The notes under the pieces are model-generated. The model searched no databases. It was not told the DNA's origin and was given only the letters and a program-made list of their open reading frames with translations. A stretch of 64,000 nucleotides of DNA from Mytilus galloprovincialis (taxonomy: Eukaryota > Mollusca > Bivalvia > Mytilida > Mytilidae), in NCBI RefSeq assembly GCF_965363235.1, contig NC_134851.1, positions 21,997,847 through 22,061,846 of the forward strand, given 5' to 3'. Every line of letters begins with the position of its first letter. Position 1 is the first letter of the stretch. Of the stretch, positions 39,801-47,825 are shown one piece after another. A program made the translations under genes and the position numbers.

Positions 39801-42590
39801 GTATGTCTAAATAATAGACAAGATGAATATTTTACAGTTGCTTATTCTGTCCTTCGAATGATTACACCAAGGATGAATTTTTGTATTCTAACTTGGTCAA
39901 TGAAATGAAACGTATTGTACATAAAGAGGAGGGAACACAAAACAATGGTATGTATGCACAGAATCAAACAATGAAAACAAATAGACAAAAATTAAAAATT
40001 GCAAAAATGATATTGTCTGCTGTCGTTCAAGTAGAAAAATTACTACATAGACTATAATCAAACGGATAAAGTATAAAACCATTAAATAACTCAGGAATGT
40101 GTTCCGCTTAACCAGGGTTATTGAGGTGTACAACGTTGATTTCTGTTTTACGCAGGAATATTATATATACACCACCAACTTGAAATGTAAAATTGCATCT
40201 CAAAATCGTTCTTATTTTTGATAACATCTTCAAGAACAGAACGAAACTTTAGTTATAAGACAACTTTTATAAAGATATTTTGATAAAGAGGAAAATATGA
40301 AATTGTAAATCTTATATTGAGTTTAGAAAAATAATTAATCTTACATATTTGTTCGATTTTTTTTTTATAATTGTATATATCAAAGTATATTATGACATTT
40401 TCATTTTTATGCCCCACCTACGATAGTAGAGGGGCATTATGTTTTCTGGTCTGTGCCTCCGTTCGTCCGTCCGTCCGTCTGTGGTTCCGTTCGTCCGTCC
40501 AGGTTAAAGTTTTTGGTCAAGGTAGTTTTTGATGAAGCTGAAGTCCAATCAACTTGAAACTTAGTACACTTGTTGCTTATGAGATGATCTTTCTAATTTT
40601 AAAGCCAAATTAGACTTTTGACCCCAATTTCACGGTCCACTGAACATAGAAAATGAAAGTGGGAGTTTCAGGTTAAAGTTTTTGGTCACGGTAGTTTTTG
40701 ATGAAGCTGAAGTCCAATCAACTTGAAACTTAGTACACTTGTTGCTTATGATATGATCTTTCTAATTTTAATGCCAAATTAGATAATTACCCAATTTCAC
40801 GGTCCATGGAACATGGAAAAGGATAGTGCGAGTGGGGCATCCGTGTACTTTGGACACATTCTTGTTATACTTCATGTACTAATAAGTTGTGTATAAAAAA
40901 ACAAACACATGGTATTTATTTAATTTTCTAAGAACATATTGTAACACGCTTCTTATCAACTTTCATTTCAAAAGTTTATCAGTTGGAATCACCTTCTATC
41001 CTCGAAAAAGTTGTTTCTTAAATAGTCTTTGCAGTAATTGGTAATTTTGAGAAACTTAATTTAGCTTGAAAAAACTCACAGTGACTTTTCATCATAGTTT
41101 AGGAAAAGCACGGTACAATCTTTATTTGTGGAAATAGTTATTGCTGATCTACTCTAAAAGTTTTATATTACGACATTATTTATTTGATAGTGATTTGTGG
41201 TATGAGAACAAGACGTTACGACAACATATTTATTTTTTTCATGTGGTGAACATTGTTATGTAGCTTTCAAAGCGGCTCTTCATGATGTGTTTGTATTACT
41301 GTGGTTCGATAATGCAAGGCCTATCGTGTACTCGACAACGTCTTTGAAAGAAAATTTGTGGCATACATTCAGTATCTGAATCAGAAATTCAAATGTTGTC
41401 TCATCAGTTTTCAGAAACTCATACCCTAGCTTTCTCTCTCTCTTTCTCTTACATATTTTTGTAACAGTGGACACTTTCAATATTTTGTTGTCGTCGCAAC
41501 TATTTCTTCTGATTTTGACATCACTGAATAAGTTAAGTTAACAATTAATAAGCTATCATTTTTAAATTGATTTGCAGAAAGTGCAGCTACCAATAAAACC
41601 TCCAGTGTAAATAATGAAACGCAGGAAAATCTAAAATCTGACGACACAACAGTAAAAGTAAGCCTTGATGTTGATCAAGACATAGATGGGCTCGGAAAAA
41701 CGGAGGATGACAATTTAATGGACGAAAAAAAGAAAACAAAAATTGATAAAAGTGCTAAACGGACAAATCTTGAAGATGTTTATTGTTTATGTGTCGATGA
41801 AGGTTTGCAGAAGATCAATAAAGATGAGTCCAAATTCTGGAGGAAACTGATAAAGAAGTATTTACAACCGTTTGATAAAAAGGAACCGCACATACAAGAA
41901 CGAGAAAAAAGACTTGCCGGGGAACTAGTTGAATTACGTAACTCTGTTTGCCTGTTTGTTTATCTTTTGAATGGCATTCTCGTGACAGTAATGTTTGGAT
42001 TGACACAAGTTAATACATTTAAAAGCTCATTAACTGCCGATTTTTCATGTGGTGGTAAAGATATTTCAGTAGTTCCAATAGCAATATTATTCAGTGCTGT
42101 ATTTGGTATTCTTCTTTTAATACAGTTTTTGTGTATGCTCTACCATAGATTTTCTACGCTCGTTCATATCACAGCAAATACTGATTTGCGTAGTACTGAA
42201 GATGAACATATTACTGAAATAATGCAAAAAATTGCAGATATTGCTACAACACGAATGAAAGAAAAACAAGAAGTGCTATCAGATAAGAGTAAAATAGGCG
42301 TAGACATTAAAAGGTCTGTTCTCCAAACAGAAGAAAAGCAGTATAAGAATCTAAAAGATATGATGGATAAAAATAAAGAAAAATTAAAAGCAATTCAAGG
42401 ATCCCTTTATTTAAAGCATCAGTCAATGAAAGAAAAATGGCAGTTATTTTTGAAGGAACCAAAGTTGAAAGAAATTGTTACGCAAGCTGTTGTTGCTAGC
42501 AAACTGCAAACTAAAGTACACCCAGAGTCCACAAATAAATCTCCTGAACCAAAACCTAATCAGGAAGTCGGTAGCGATTGCAATATTTAA
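18779..42590 (+). CDS. Chitin synthase copy A, complete, 14 coding exons
   Basis: Animal-type chitin synthase (family 2 glycosyltransferase that polymerises UDP-GlcNAc into chitin at a membrane). Coding exons: 18779-18858, 19067-19478, 21321-22585, 23653-23755, 25649-25758, 26910-26986, 31064-31166, 32120-32273, 33288-33495, 35074-35274, 36475-36872, 37279-37443, 38520-38728, 41582-42590. They sum to 4494 nt, about 1497 residues plus stop, near the ~1500 usual for animal enzymes without a myosin head. All junctions are GT-AG. Motifs in order: CCATMWH (636-642), HVFFDDAF, TPYGGR, PGGNKL, DGD (802-804), CSPGCFS, EDRW (906-909), QRRRW (943-947), SWGTRE (1126-1131). Many membrane segments lie on both sides of the catalytic core, and the tail is charged and helical. 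No inactivating lesion was seen. The exon 13/14 junction is the only unsure join. Family is certain; role in shell or other matrix is inferred. Confidence 0.93.
19067..19478 (+). CDS. CHS A exon 2: N-terminal membrane domain
   Basis: Acceptor TTACAG and donor GTAAGT, phase 2 in and 0 out, residues 27-164. After an acidic start it encodes a hydrophobic span (from about KILKVGFAIF), a loop with HINPP and the cysteine-bearing segment NCSTCVNETSC, whose NCS and NET are possible N-glycosylation sites, then a second span from WIWALFLVMI. Copy B 57426-57858 is a close match along the whole length. Confidence 0.92.
20480..20790 (+). repeat. AAGATGTGG-family repeat in CHS A intron 2
   Basis: AGATGTGATATGAGTGCCAA head, then CCTTCAACACGGAGCCTGGC, TCACACAGAACAGC and ACAAACGACGACCACTAAAC. 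Diverged; no effect on the flanking splice sites. Confidence 0.8.
21321..22585 (+). CDS. CHS A exon 3: large N-terminal membrane exon with long linker
   Basis: Acceptor TTTCAG, donor GTAAAT, phase 0 in and 2 out, residues 165-586. It starts with the conserved IETLHSIGLSILGF and LPAFDPASASVVYL. A ~120-residue hydrophilic linker rich in Q, N, T, S, E and K follows (about 217-336). Four or more further hydrophobic spans come next, with RTKTSCIVS, CEYLCYKTSKTVCVINCQRF and SDWCIKENGR between them. The open frame extends back to 21258, but the copy B exon and the reading phase fix the splice at 21321. The linker is 71 residues longer than in copy B; the rest aligns closely. Confidence 0.93.
22738..23457 (-). 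mobile_element. Reverse-transcriptase retroelement fragment in CHS A intron 3
   Basis: Minus-strand copy of the 9285-10490 element. The reverse complement carries the YIDD-region remnant (about 23457-23400), RGLLLTKKLLNQELQIVKLK with KFYGRYHELIDRYGI (23236-23039), and the tail with CACGACGGGTGACACC and GTCCCTCTGGTATCG. Frames are broken. It ends about 150 bp after exon 3. Confidence 0.8.
23653..23755 (+). CDS. CHS A exon 4
   Basis: Acceptor TTGTAAG, donor GTATGT, phase 2 in and 0 out. It encodes a 34-residue segment with SPFYCGL and a basic/acidic stretch NRRRNDDEYN, the usual run-in to the catalytic domain. It matches copy B exon 60842-60944, which has the same length and phases. Confidence 0.88.
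23879..25128. repeat. CGCGGGA repeat with internal tandem duplication, CHS A intron 4
   Basis: Begins with CCCGCGAAATCGCGGG (7-bp inverted arms). A ~425-bp unit with GAGCTTGGTTGAAAGTATGT, TGTCTGGAGAATTT, TTTCGCGTTTCTGTATACTA and CGAGTACT.TTATGAAA.TTATGTG is present twice (from about 23898 and 24323). The tail runs to CTCGTTTAATAGTATAGATA. Confidence 0.8.
25649..25758 (+). CDS. CHS A exon 5: CATMWH motif
   Basis: Encodes KKLYACCATMWHETGIEMKQ, the hallmark at the start of the animal chitin synthase catalytic domain. Donor GTAATG, phase 0 in and 2 out. Two acceptors stand side by side (TAG ending 25645, CAG ending 25648), so the protein may carry one extra Gln; 25649 is chosen arbitrarily between them. 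The matching copy B exon is 63286-63389. Confidence 0.9.
26430..26670 (-). repeat. AAGATGTGG-family repeat in CHS A intron 5
   Basis: Minus copy with TCGTTTGAATTGTTTTACAT, TTTCGGGGCCTTTTATAGC, ATGCGGTATGGGC, GGTCTCTTGTGGAGAGTTGT and CATTGGCAATCATACCACAT. It lies about 240 bp before exon 6 and makes minus-strand open frames that are not genes. Confidence 0.88.
26910..26986 (+). CDS. CHS A exon 6
   Basis: Acceptor CATAAG, donor GTAACT, phase 2 in and 1 out. The 25-residue stretch RLDRKQCINKFL...FDLE corresponds to the variable run between CATMWH and HVFFDDAF in this family. Joined to exon 7 it gives FDLE-AHVFFDDAF, the expected family sequence, which shows no exon is missing here. Confidence 0.88.
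28742..29040 (+). repeat. AACCAGGTT dispersed repeat, nested
   Basis: GACTGTTGTACCCAT, TTCACGCATCGTTGTAAATA, AAAACCAGGTTCAATCCACC, ATTCGTTTGGTGTGTTTTAT. Lies inside the inverted-repeat element of intron 6. Confidence 0.82.
29235..29440 (-). repeat. AAGATGTGG-family repeat, left member of head-to-head pair
   Basis: AGACCGTTGGTTTTCC, GCTGTGAGCCAAGGCTCTGT, GTTGTCTCATTCGAACTCAT, CACCATCTTCTTATAT. Its head faces the plus-oriented copy that starts about 80 bp further on. Confidence 0.82.
29521..29900 (+). repeat. AAGATGTGG-family repeat, right member of head-to-head pair
   Basis: GGAAGATGTGGTGTGAGTGC, ACTCTCCATCCAA, TACGGCCTTCAACACGGAGC, GGGCCCCAAAATTAC and CTGACTTTGGACAGGTGC. The longest copy of this variant in the window. 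Confidence 0.87.
31064..31166 (+). CDS. CHS A exon 7: HVFFDDAF motif
   Basis: Acceptor TTTACAG, donor GTAGGT, phase 1 in and 2 out. It encodes AHVFFDDAFQPEKDN and a helix NIYVKTFIRVLSEAC. The Asp-Asp pair is a conserved feature of the GT2 chitin synthase core. Confidence 0.92.
32120..32273 (+). CDS. CHS A exon 8: TPYGGR / PGGNKL motifs
   Basis: Acceptor TATACAG, donor GTACAC, phase 2 in and 0 out. It carries TPYGGRIEWMLPGGNKL, VHLKD and KIRNKKRWSQ, all standard for animal chitin synthases and part of the nucleotide-sugar binding core. Confidence 0.94.
32430..32672 (-). repeat. AACCAGGTT dispersed repeat in CHS A intron 8
   Basis: Minus copy: ACTGAACTCCGAGGAAAATT, CGGAAAGTCCCCAATCAAAC, GAACCTGGTTTTATGGCGC, CACTTGTATGACAATGGC. 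Confidence 0.85.
33288..33495 (+). CDS. CHS A exon 9: DGD catalytic motif
   Basis: Acceptor CTTCCAG, donor GTCAGT, phase 0 in and 1 out. It encodes VMYMMY, then FLLALDGDVDFQPEAV, where the DxD (residues 802-804) is the metal/UDP-GlcNAc binding motif, then VGAACGRIHPIG. Confidence 0.95.
33668..34015 (+). repeat. Two-unit tandem repeat (~175 bp) in CHS A intron 9
   Basis: Each unit has TTTAGTTTxCATxxAxTAGTTTGTG, GGCATTGGCACATC or GCATTGGCACATC, and a TGGTTxATTGACTTTGATA end. The first unit is about 33668-33840, the second 33841-34015. The open frame at 33904-34266 lies over this repeat and is not a gene. Confidence 0.72.
35074..35274 (+). CDS. CHS A exon 10: FEYAISHW / CSPGCFS motifs
   Basis: Acceptor ATCGTAG, donor GTATTT, phase 1 in and 1 out. 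It encodes GPMVWYQQFEYAISHWLQKA, VIGCVLCSPGCFSLFRGSA and an acidic tail ending QYDQG. All are diagnostic of the family. Confidence 0.95.
35508..35563 (-). repeat. Fragment of the reverse-transcriptase element tail, CHS A intron 10
   Basis: GAGGGACGAAAGATACCAAA and GGGACAGTCAAACTCATAAA, nearly identical to 51758-51812. It is joined to unrelated repeat sequence. Confidence 0.75.
35655..35805 (+). repeat. AACCAGGTT repeat fragment, CHS A intron 10
   Basis: TTTCTACATTTGAAAATGCC, TGTACCAAGACAGGAATATG, GGGAACTTTCCGATTGAATT, CCTCGGAGTTTAGTATTTTG. Lacks the 5' part. Confidence 0.8.
36475..36872 (+). CDS. CHS A exon 11: EDRW and QRRRW motifs, then membrane spans
   Basis: Acceptor TGACAG, donor GTATGT, phase 1 in and 0 out. 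It holds GEDRWLCTLLL (catalytic ED), the Q-R-R-R-W product-binding motif (943-947) followed by TPST, and then three hydrophobic spans starting near FLYIVYQVFL, TPGTIFMIIL and WLALILNLLP, the start of the C-terminal membrane bundle that forms the chitin channel in this family. Confidence 0.95.
37279..37443 (+). CDS. CHS A exon 12: membrane spans
   Basis: Acceptor TTTTCAG, donor GTAATA, phase 0 in and out, 55 codons. It encodes two hydrophobic helices (VLSCIYVIVMVVVMIGVV and a TTTIFIIFVAGVF span) and ends LLHPK, the lead-in to the conserved EFFCLIPGLLYFL of the next exon. Confidence 0.92.
37730..38025 (+). repeat. 38-bp minisatellite, about 8 copies, CHS A intron 12
   Basis: Unit AGTTGAATATGAATTTTAAT plus AGATACTACAGATGATAG repeats at 37730, 37768, 37806, 37844, 37882, 37920, 37958 and 37996, nearly identical. 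A 40-bp sequence with GTCAGTATGAATAAGTAGTG flanks the array on both sides (37684 and 38126). It lies about 290 bp after exon 12. Confidence 0.95.
38520..38728 (+). CDS. CHS A exon 13: SWGTRE motif
   Basis: Acceptor GTTGTAG, phase 0 in. It encodes EFFCLIPGLLYFLAIPSMSM, LGNLHVTSWGTRE (1126-1131 conserved in animal enzymes), a lysine/glutamate-rich stretch and YFCSLGKFV. The donor chosen is AG|GTTATA (phase 2), which is weak. A GT after GAAACTG (phase 1) is an alternative that would drop YFCSLGKFV. Confidence 0.88.
40410..40866 (+). mobile_element. TCCG-rich MITE-like element with internal doubling, CHS A intron 13
   Basis: ATGCCCCACCTACGATAGTA to GAGTGGGGCATCCGTGTACT. A ~169-bp block from GGTTAAAGTTTTTGGTCA is present twice (40502 and 40671). 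Terminal ATGCCCCAC / GTGGGGCAT are inverted. This is the best-preserved copy in the window. Confidence 0.82.
41582..42590 (+). CDS. CHS A exon 14: C-terminal membrane pair and coiled tail, stop
   Basis: The frame is open from 41571 to the stop at 42588-42590. It encodes a Ser/Thr/Asp-rich leader, FWRKLIKKYLQPFD, then two hydrophobic spans (VCLFVYLLNGILVTVMFGL and VVPIAILFSAVFGILLLIQF) followed by CMLYHRFSTLVHI, matching the family's C-terminal bundle. The last ~110 residues are charged, Lys/Glu-rich and probably helical. The acceptor is uncertain: the strong TTTGCAG (exon from 41578) does not fit phase 2 and would hit TAA after six codons, while AAAG four bases later (exon from 41582) keeps the frame. 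A missed short exon in intron 13 is the alternative. Confidence 0.82.
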
Positions 42591-42802
42591 ACATAATTAA
42601 TCTTACATGATGAAGCTAGTTATAGATTTTAGTTTCCAATGAAAAAATATGAGTTTTATATACACTGCTAAAGTGCATGTTTCGTGTGGTGTGTCTTGCA
42701 CACATCTCTTTACTGTTTTGTTGTGTTTGATTATTTTTTTTTATTACTAATATCTATTTATTTATTTTACTAGAATAGCTATAATGTGTTGTAATAAGAG
42801 TA

Positions 42803-42808
42803 AATAAA
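42803..42808 (+). promoter_or_regulatory. Likely polyadenylation signal of CHS A
   Basis: AATAAA about 213 bases after the stop, the first such hexamer I found downstream. It abuts a dispersed repeat that begins TCATCATAGATACC at about 42811, so the signal may have been supplied by that repeat. Confidence 0.55.
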
Positions 42809-42810
42809 TT

Positions 42811-43105
42811 CATCATAGATACCATTACTAAATTTAGTATACACGCCAGACGCGCGTTTCGTCTACAAAAGACTCATTAGTGACGCTCGATTTCAAAAAA
42901 GTTAAAAAGGCCAAATAAAGTACGAAGTTGAAGAACATTGAGGACCAAAATTCCTAAAAGTGTTGCCAAATACAGCTAAGGTAATCTATGCCTGAAGTAG
43001 AAAAGCCTTAGTATTTCAAAAAATTCAAAAATTTGTAAATAGTAAATTTATAAATATAACCATATCAATGATAATTCATGTCAGCACAAAAAGTGCTGAC
43101 TAAAA
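42811..43105 (+). repeat. CGCGCGTTTCGTCTAC-family repeat just after CHS A
   Basis: TCATCATAGATACC, CGCCAGACGCGCGTTTCGTC, GACTCATTAGTGACGCTCGA, GAAGTTGAAGAACATTGAGG, and an end in CAGCACAAAAAGTGCTGAC, a short hairpin. It starts a few bases after the AATAAA of CHS A. Confidence 0.88.
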
Positions 43106-43819
43106 GATTGCTTTTATGTACTATATAGATTTGATATATGTCGACAGTTCATATGTTTCAATCCACATTTATTATGACGAAGTTATACTAATTATTTGAA
43201 AGGTGACGGTGTTCTCTAGTTTAACATATTATATGTATATTGATTAAATTAACTATTTTGAAACAATCAGCATCAAAAGACAAAGTGAGAAACAATTGCA
43301 CTTTTGCGAGAGGTACTTTGTTTTATAATCAATGTGAGTTTGGCGTTATTTTTTTAAAAAATTTTTTTTTTATCAATTTGTTAATATTTTACTAAACAGT
43401 AGTACACAGAATATTTGTCATGCCATAGATAATATTTTTTTTAAATAAATAATTTGTTTATTTAAGTGTCACGTCTTGATTGCAATAAAAACAATTCATA
43501 CACAATATACATAATAATAAAACAACAAATATCCAGTTAAAAACTGACTTACGAGACATTAGAAAAATTGATTAAGAGCTTGTCTCGTTCATTATTCGGG
43601 TCAATGTGATATCGGAATTTCTTTTCTCACACAGTTGAGTGTGGTAATTTCTGTGAGTGTTTCACAAAATGACTATGAGTTCATAAATACATAACGTAAA
43701 TATCAGTATATATTACATATGGTTTGATTTTTCTTATTTCTTTTTGGTTTATTTGGTCATATGTTGAATTGTCCAATGTATATTTTCAAATTTTCCCCCA
43801 TTGTTTCATATTGACTTAA

Positions 43820-44185
43820 AATAGTAACTCGGAGAGTCTATATAATTTCAAAAAATAGTAACGTCGAGTCAACGGCCGAGTTCACTTAAAACTCTACAAT
43901 CGACTTCAGAGTTAAGAGATTATCACGTGAACACACAAGAGTTGATATTTGGAACAATTCTAAGTAACTCTGGGGTAAGGCCCTGACCAAGCATAAAAAA
44001 TAAATATTCTCATTGGTTTGACGTCATTCAAGGGTTTCCCGAGTTTAACTCTGGCTCGGTGAGGCTAGGAACCAGGGTACGAGAGGTTAACTCGAGTGGT
44101 TCAAGTAAAATCGTTTTGTTAAAACCCGAGTAAGTAAAGTTAACTCGAGAGTTTCAAATGAACTCGGTCATAATGTCTTGAATTT
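43820..44185. repeat. AACTCGAG-rich palindromic repeat
   Basis: Many AACTCGG/CCGAGTT and GTTAACTCGAG motifs in both orientations (43826-43840, 43880, 44095, 44140, 44170) within about 360 bp. No coding content; likely a foldback repeat. Confidence 0.65.
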
Positions 44186-44219
44186 GCCTTACTGCAGTGA
44201 AGTCAAGTGAAGATTAAGT

Positions 44220-44470
44220 CAGTTCTGCTGACAAACTACGGTTAGAACTGATTTGGACAGTTCTACCTAGAACAGTTTAGTTGTCTCATTGGCAATCAAA
44301 CAAAATCTTCTTTTTTATTTTAGACAGTTCTACCCTAGAACTGATTCTGACAGTTTTACTTAGAACAGTTCCAGGGTAGAACTGTTCTAGGTAGAACTGT
44401 TCTAGGACAGGTTAGAACAGTTCTATGACAGATTATTCTGACAGTTCTAATGAGAGGTTAGAAGTGATCT
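44220..44470. repeat. AGAACTGTTCT palindromic repeat cluster
   Basis: At least eight copies of CAGTTCTA/TAGAACTG, several paired as GTTCTAGGTAGAAC-like hairpins. It is interrupted by a short AAGATGTGG-family fragment (about 44281-44317). The palindromes look like nuclear receptor half-sites but fit a dispersed repeat better. Confidence 0.7.
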
Positions 44471-45740
44471 CCACTGTATGTATGTCTATGGTTTCCCTGT
44501 ACTAGGTGAACTATAAAACAAATACACAAAAAATGCATTGGATAAGAATTTCTAGAAGTGGTAGGAGTTGCGGCAGCTAATGAGACAACACTCCTTGCAA
44601 GTCCGAGCATAGATAGATCCATTTGGGGGTTGAGGGGGCCCCTTTTGTGGGAAAAATTTGGTTGATAATATAGGGAACACTGAAGCATGACTTGAGCAGC
44701 CCCTCTTTTTATGAAAAGGTCTGGTTCAGCCACTGCTGAGTACAATGTACTTTTTAAAGTTAATAATTACATATAGGTCAAAGTATGACCTTCAACACAG
44801 ATAGCTTACAAGGAATAGCAAATTACCCAGGGCAGAAACAAATATATTGCTAGCTATACTTTTACTCGTCAAAATAATTATGACGACTTGAAATGTCAGA
44901 GAAAAAACACGCAAGGCCCAGTAGCTAATGGTACTGACATTTGGGTTGGGTCCCTAAAACTTGTATAAATCTGCACATCATAGTAATTATAATGGTATTT
45001 TTCACATTTCAGCAGGCCCAGTTGCAGATCCATATCTTTTATATATAAGTTATAGACTGCCTCCTCAAATCAAATGGTTCATACCTTAAAGTCATGACAG
45101 TCTGAGATATTTGAGAGAAAAATTCTGACTCAGATTTTTGCCTTAAACATAAATTCTGGCCAATTGAAAACAATAATCTTGTCCACTTTTTTGCTATTAG
45201 AAACAAAAATTTCCAACAGAATTATTTACCATCAAATGAACATAATGTATTAAAAACTGGCGTATTGTTGTGGGGGCCGGGGTTTGACTGGAATGTCTGT
45301 TTCGCCGAATTGATATATTGAAATCTTTTTTTCAAAACCAGACTGCAATCTGCCTGCTGGTTGTGGCCTTTATGTGTTCATTTTGTGGACTGTCATTAAC
45401 GCAGTAAGCAAAATCTCGTAAAATACCACCATCGGGTTCGGTGCAATTCCGTCAAGCTTTGGTATAAATTTAGTAAACATCTCATTTCGTGAGTTTAGGG
45501 GCGAGCATTTTCACTCTCTTCCCATGTTATGCGGGCGGTTGAAAAAAAGATGCTACATTGCATATGAAATTATAATTGTTTTGAAATAAACATTGAACGA
45601 CAAAATTCTTTTATATATCTATATGTGACTTACATTTTATGACGTCAAACACGCGAAGCAATGCATGTGGTTTTTAAATTTGATAGATTCTTTTTGTGCT
45701 TTATTGTCAAATATTTGTTTGTTTTGTGATTGTGACACAG

Positions 45741-46023
45741 TGATGACTGTTGTACCCATTTTTTGACTATTTACCTATTATGTCTGGTTTGTTCACGCAT
45801 TGTTGTAAATATAAAGGAATTTGATGCGACTGTCATACAAGTAAGGGGTTTAGCGTTATGAAACCAGGTTCAACCCACAATTTTCTACATTTGAAAAGTC
45901 AGGAATGTGACAGTTGTTGTCCATTCGTTTGATTTGTTTTATCCTTATATTTTGCCATTTGATTAGGGGCTTTCCGTTTTGAATTTTCCTAGGTTTGTAT
46001 TTTTGTGATTTTAATTTTTGGAA
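45741..46023 (+). repeat. AACCAGGTT dispersed repeat, intergenic
   Basis: ACTGTTGTACCCATTTTTTG, TTGTTCACGCATTGTTGTAA, AAACCAGGTTCAACCCAC, GACAGTTGTTGTCCATTCGT. Fullest copy together with 28742-29040. Confidence 0.85.
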
Positions 46024-46409
46024 CAATTATTCGGCAGGTTGTACACGTTATATTTTTTATAACTGATAATCATCACTGCTGTGAGGGAATTGTGATTAAT
46101 AACAACAACTATTTCTAGTTAATACTGCATAATGACAATTACAAAGACGTTTAATGAAATATGACAAATAGTCAGGGACACTGGTCATCCCCGTTATCTG
46201 GTAAATGACGTCATAAAGGCGCACATTATTGATGCGATTTTAAAGTGAATGACGATATGTTCTATTGCAACCTCTTTGAACCTTGCAATTTTCCAAATGC
46301 ATCTAGTTACAAAACGGGTTCCATTAAAAAAAAAACCGAAAAGACTTGCATAATCCGTATTCTTATTTCAATACACAACTGTGTTACAATGAATATGTTC
46401 ATGTAAATA

Positions 46410-46640
46410 AGTCGTAAAGGAAACACTATCTATGGTAGCTTCAATTTTTATTGTGAGTGATAACCCTCCTGATAGCTTCGATTTCAACAATTTGACTCAA
46501 CCAGGAAGTTCATGGTATATGAGAAAAATAGGTCGTTTCTATTTCCACCTTACTATTGTTTCACTTTCTTCAAACGCTAAATTGAACTGACGATGTGTCG
46601 GTTGCCTTTAAAAACAAGTAGTAAAAACATTAAACACCCG
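46410..46640. repeat. Right anchor of the 38-kb tandem duplication
   Basis: Counterpart of 8250-8510 (GGTAGCTT.AATTT, CAGGAAGTTCATG, GGTCGTTT, AATTGAACT.ACGA). It marks how far upstream the copied unit reached, at least 10.4 kb before the start codon of CHS B. Confidence 0.75.
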
Positions 46641-47089
46641 TCACGATTATTCTATTCACTATATTCAGTCCTGCCTTTTTTATCAGTTTAGTCTGACTTT
46701 TTTGTTTTACATTGTCATCCTGCATTTTTTAAGTAGACCTATGTCTTCAATACAGCGTACAAATCCCTGTTTAGACCACTTTCGACTTCGGTGCATTGGT
46801 ATTGGAAACTTTTGTATTAGTCACCATCATTTGATTGTTTAGGGGCATCGCCGCTTACTTTTCAAAGAAAGAATCTTAGTTAAGTTTTTTTCTAAATTTA
46901 AATTTTAAAGCGCCAGCACCATTTAAAATCACTTTATTTTACATTTCTTTTGCATATGGCATTGCAAAAGCTAAATTAATCGGAAGGAACTTATATTTTC
47001 TTTTTAAAAGCAAAAGTAAAGAAGAAACCATATGTGTTTCGAAAAATTGTAACGTAATATAATGAAACACATAAAAGCACATGAAAGCA

Positions 47090-47825
47090 TACTAGGCGAC
47101 ATCAAATCAGATAGAAACCATCAGGTTTTTTTATACATGTAGTTGTTTGTACTTCTTTCAAGAGAATCATCGACTATCAAAGAAAGAACTGATTTATAAT
47201 ACAAAATAAATGTTATAATATAGAAAACGAATCAACATAAATTAAACCAGATAAACATTTCGACAATTAGAGTCTCCTCAGTGATAGACGAGACCATTAT
47301 ATTTCGAAATACAAAATATAAAGTAAACTCCGAACTTTTGATGCAGTCACCCTTGAATATAATACATTTCCCGAGACCTACAATGGGTTCCTTGAAAAGA
47401 CAAAGTCTTGTATTTTATTACCTTTAAACTGAGAATTTGACATTTAATCAAATTATCTTATAACTTTAATAGTATGTATACCTACCTTTTCTTAATTATA
47501 TAAGCAAGAACACAATTAAATGTTCCTCAATAGTTTGGTGGATAAGTAACGTGACCTGAAACTTGTTGTTTTAAATTGAAATGATCTGATATTTTTGAAA
47601 ACTTATGCATGCGTTAGCAATTTATATCTTGGACAACGACACATATATCGACGTTTGAAAAAAGGTTACTAAACATTCAATTATGTAATACAAATATCAT
47701 GATCACTGCAAACAGTGATTTAGTTCAGAAGGTTTGTGCTGTGTCTTATACTTGACAATATATGTATGGAATGTTTATAAATCCACATGTAAGTTGACAA
47801 TGTGCAGTAATTTATAATTGAGATA
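47090..47825 (+). repeat. Local duplication, copy 1
   Basis: Aligns with 48670-49770: AATCAGATAGAAAC (47105 / 48690), AGTTGTTTGT.CTTCTTTCAA, CAAAGTCTTGTAT.TTAT, ACCTTTAAACT, AATTATGTAAT.CAAATA, AGTGATTTA and AAGTTGACAAT. The offset grows from about 1.58 to 1.95 kb, so copy 2 gained inserts. Confidence 0.78.

Noticed and set aside
44220..44470. Hormone response element array controlling CHS B
   Set aside because: More than 12 kb from the gene, hairpin-forming and interrupted by another repeat; better explained as a foldback repeat.
44458..44745. 95-residue minus-strand open frame
   Set aside because: Overlaps repeat sequence and shows no domain.
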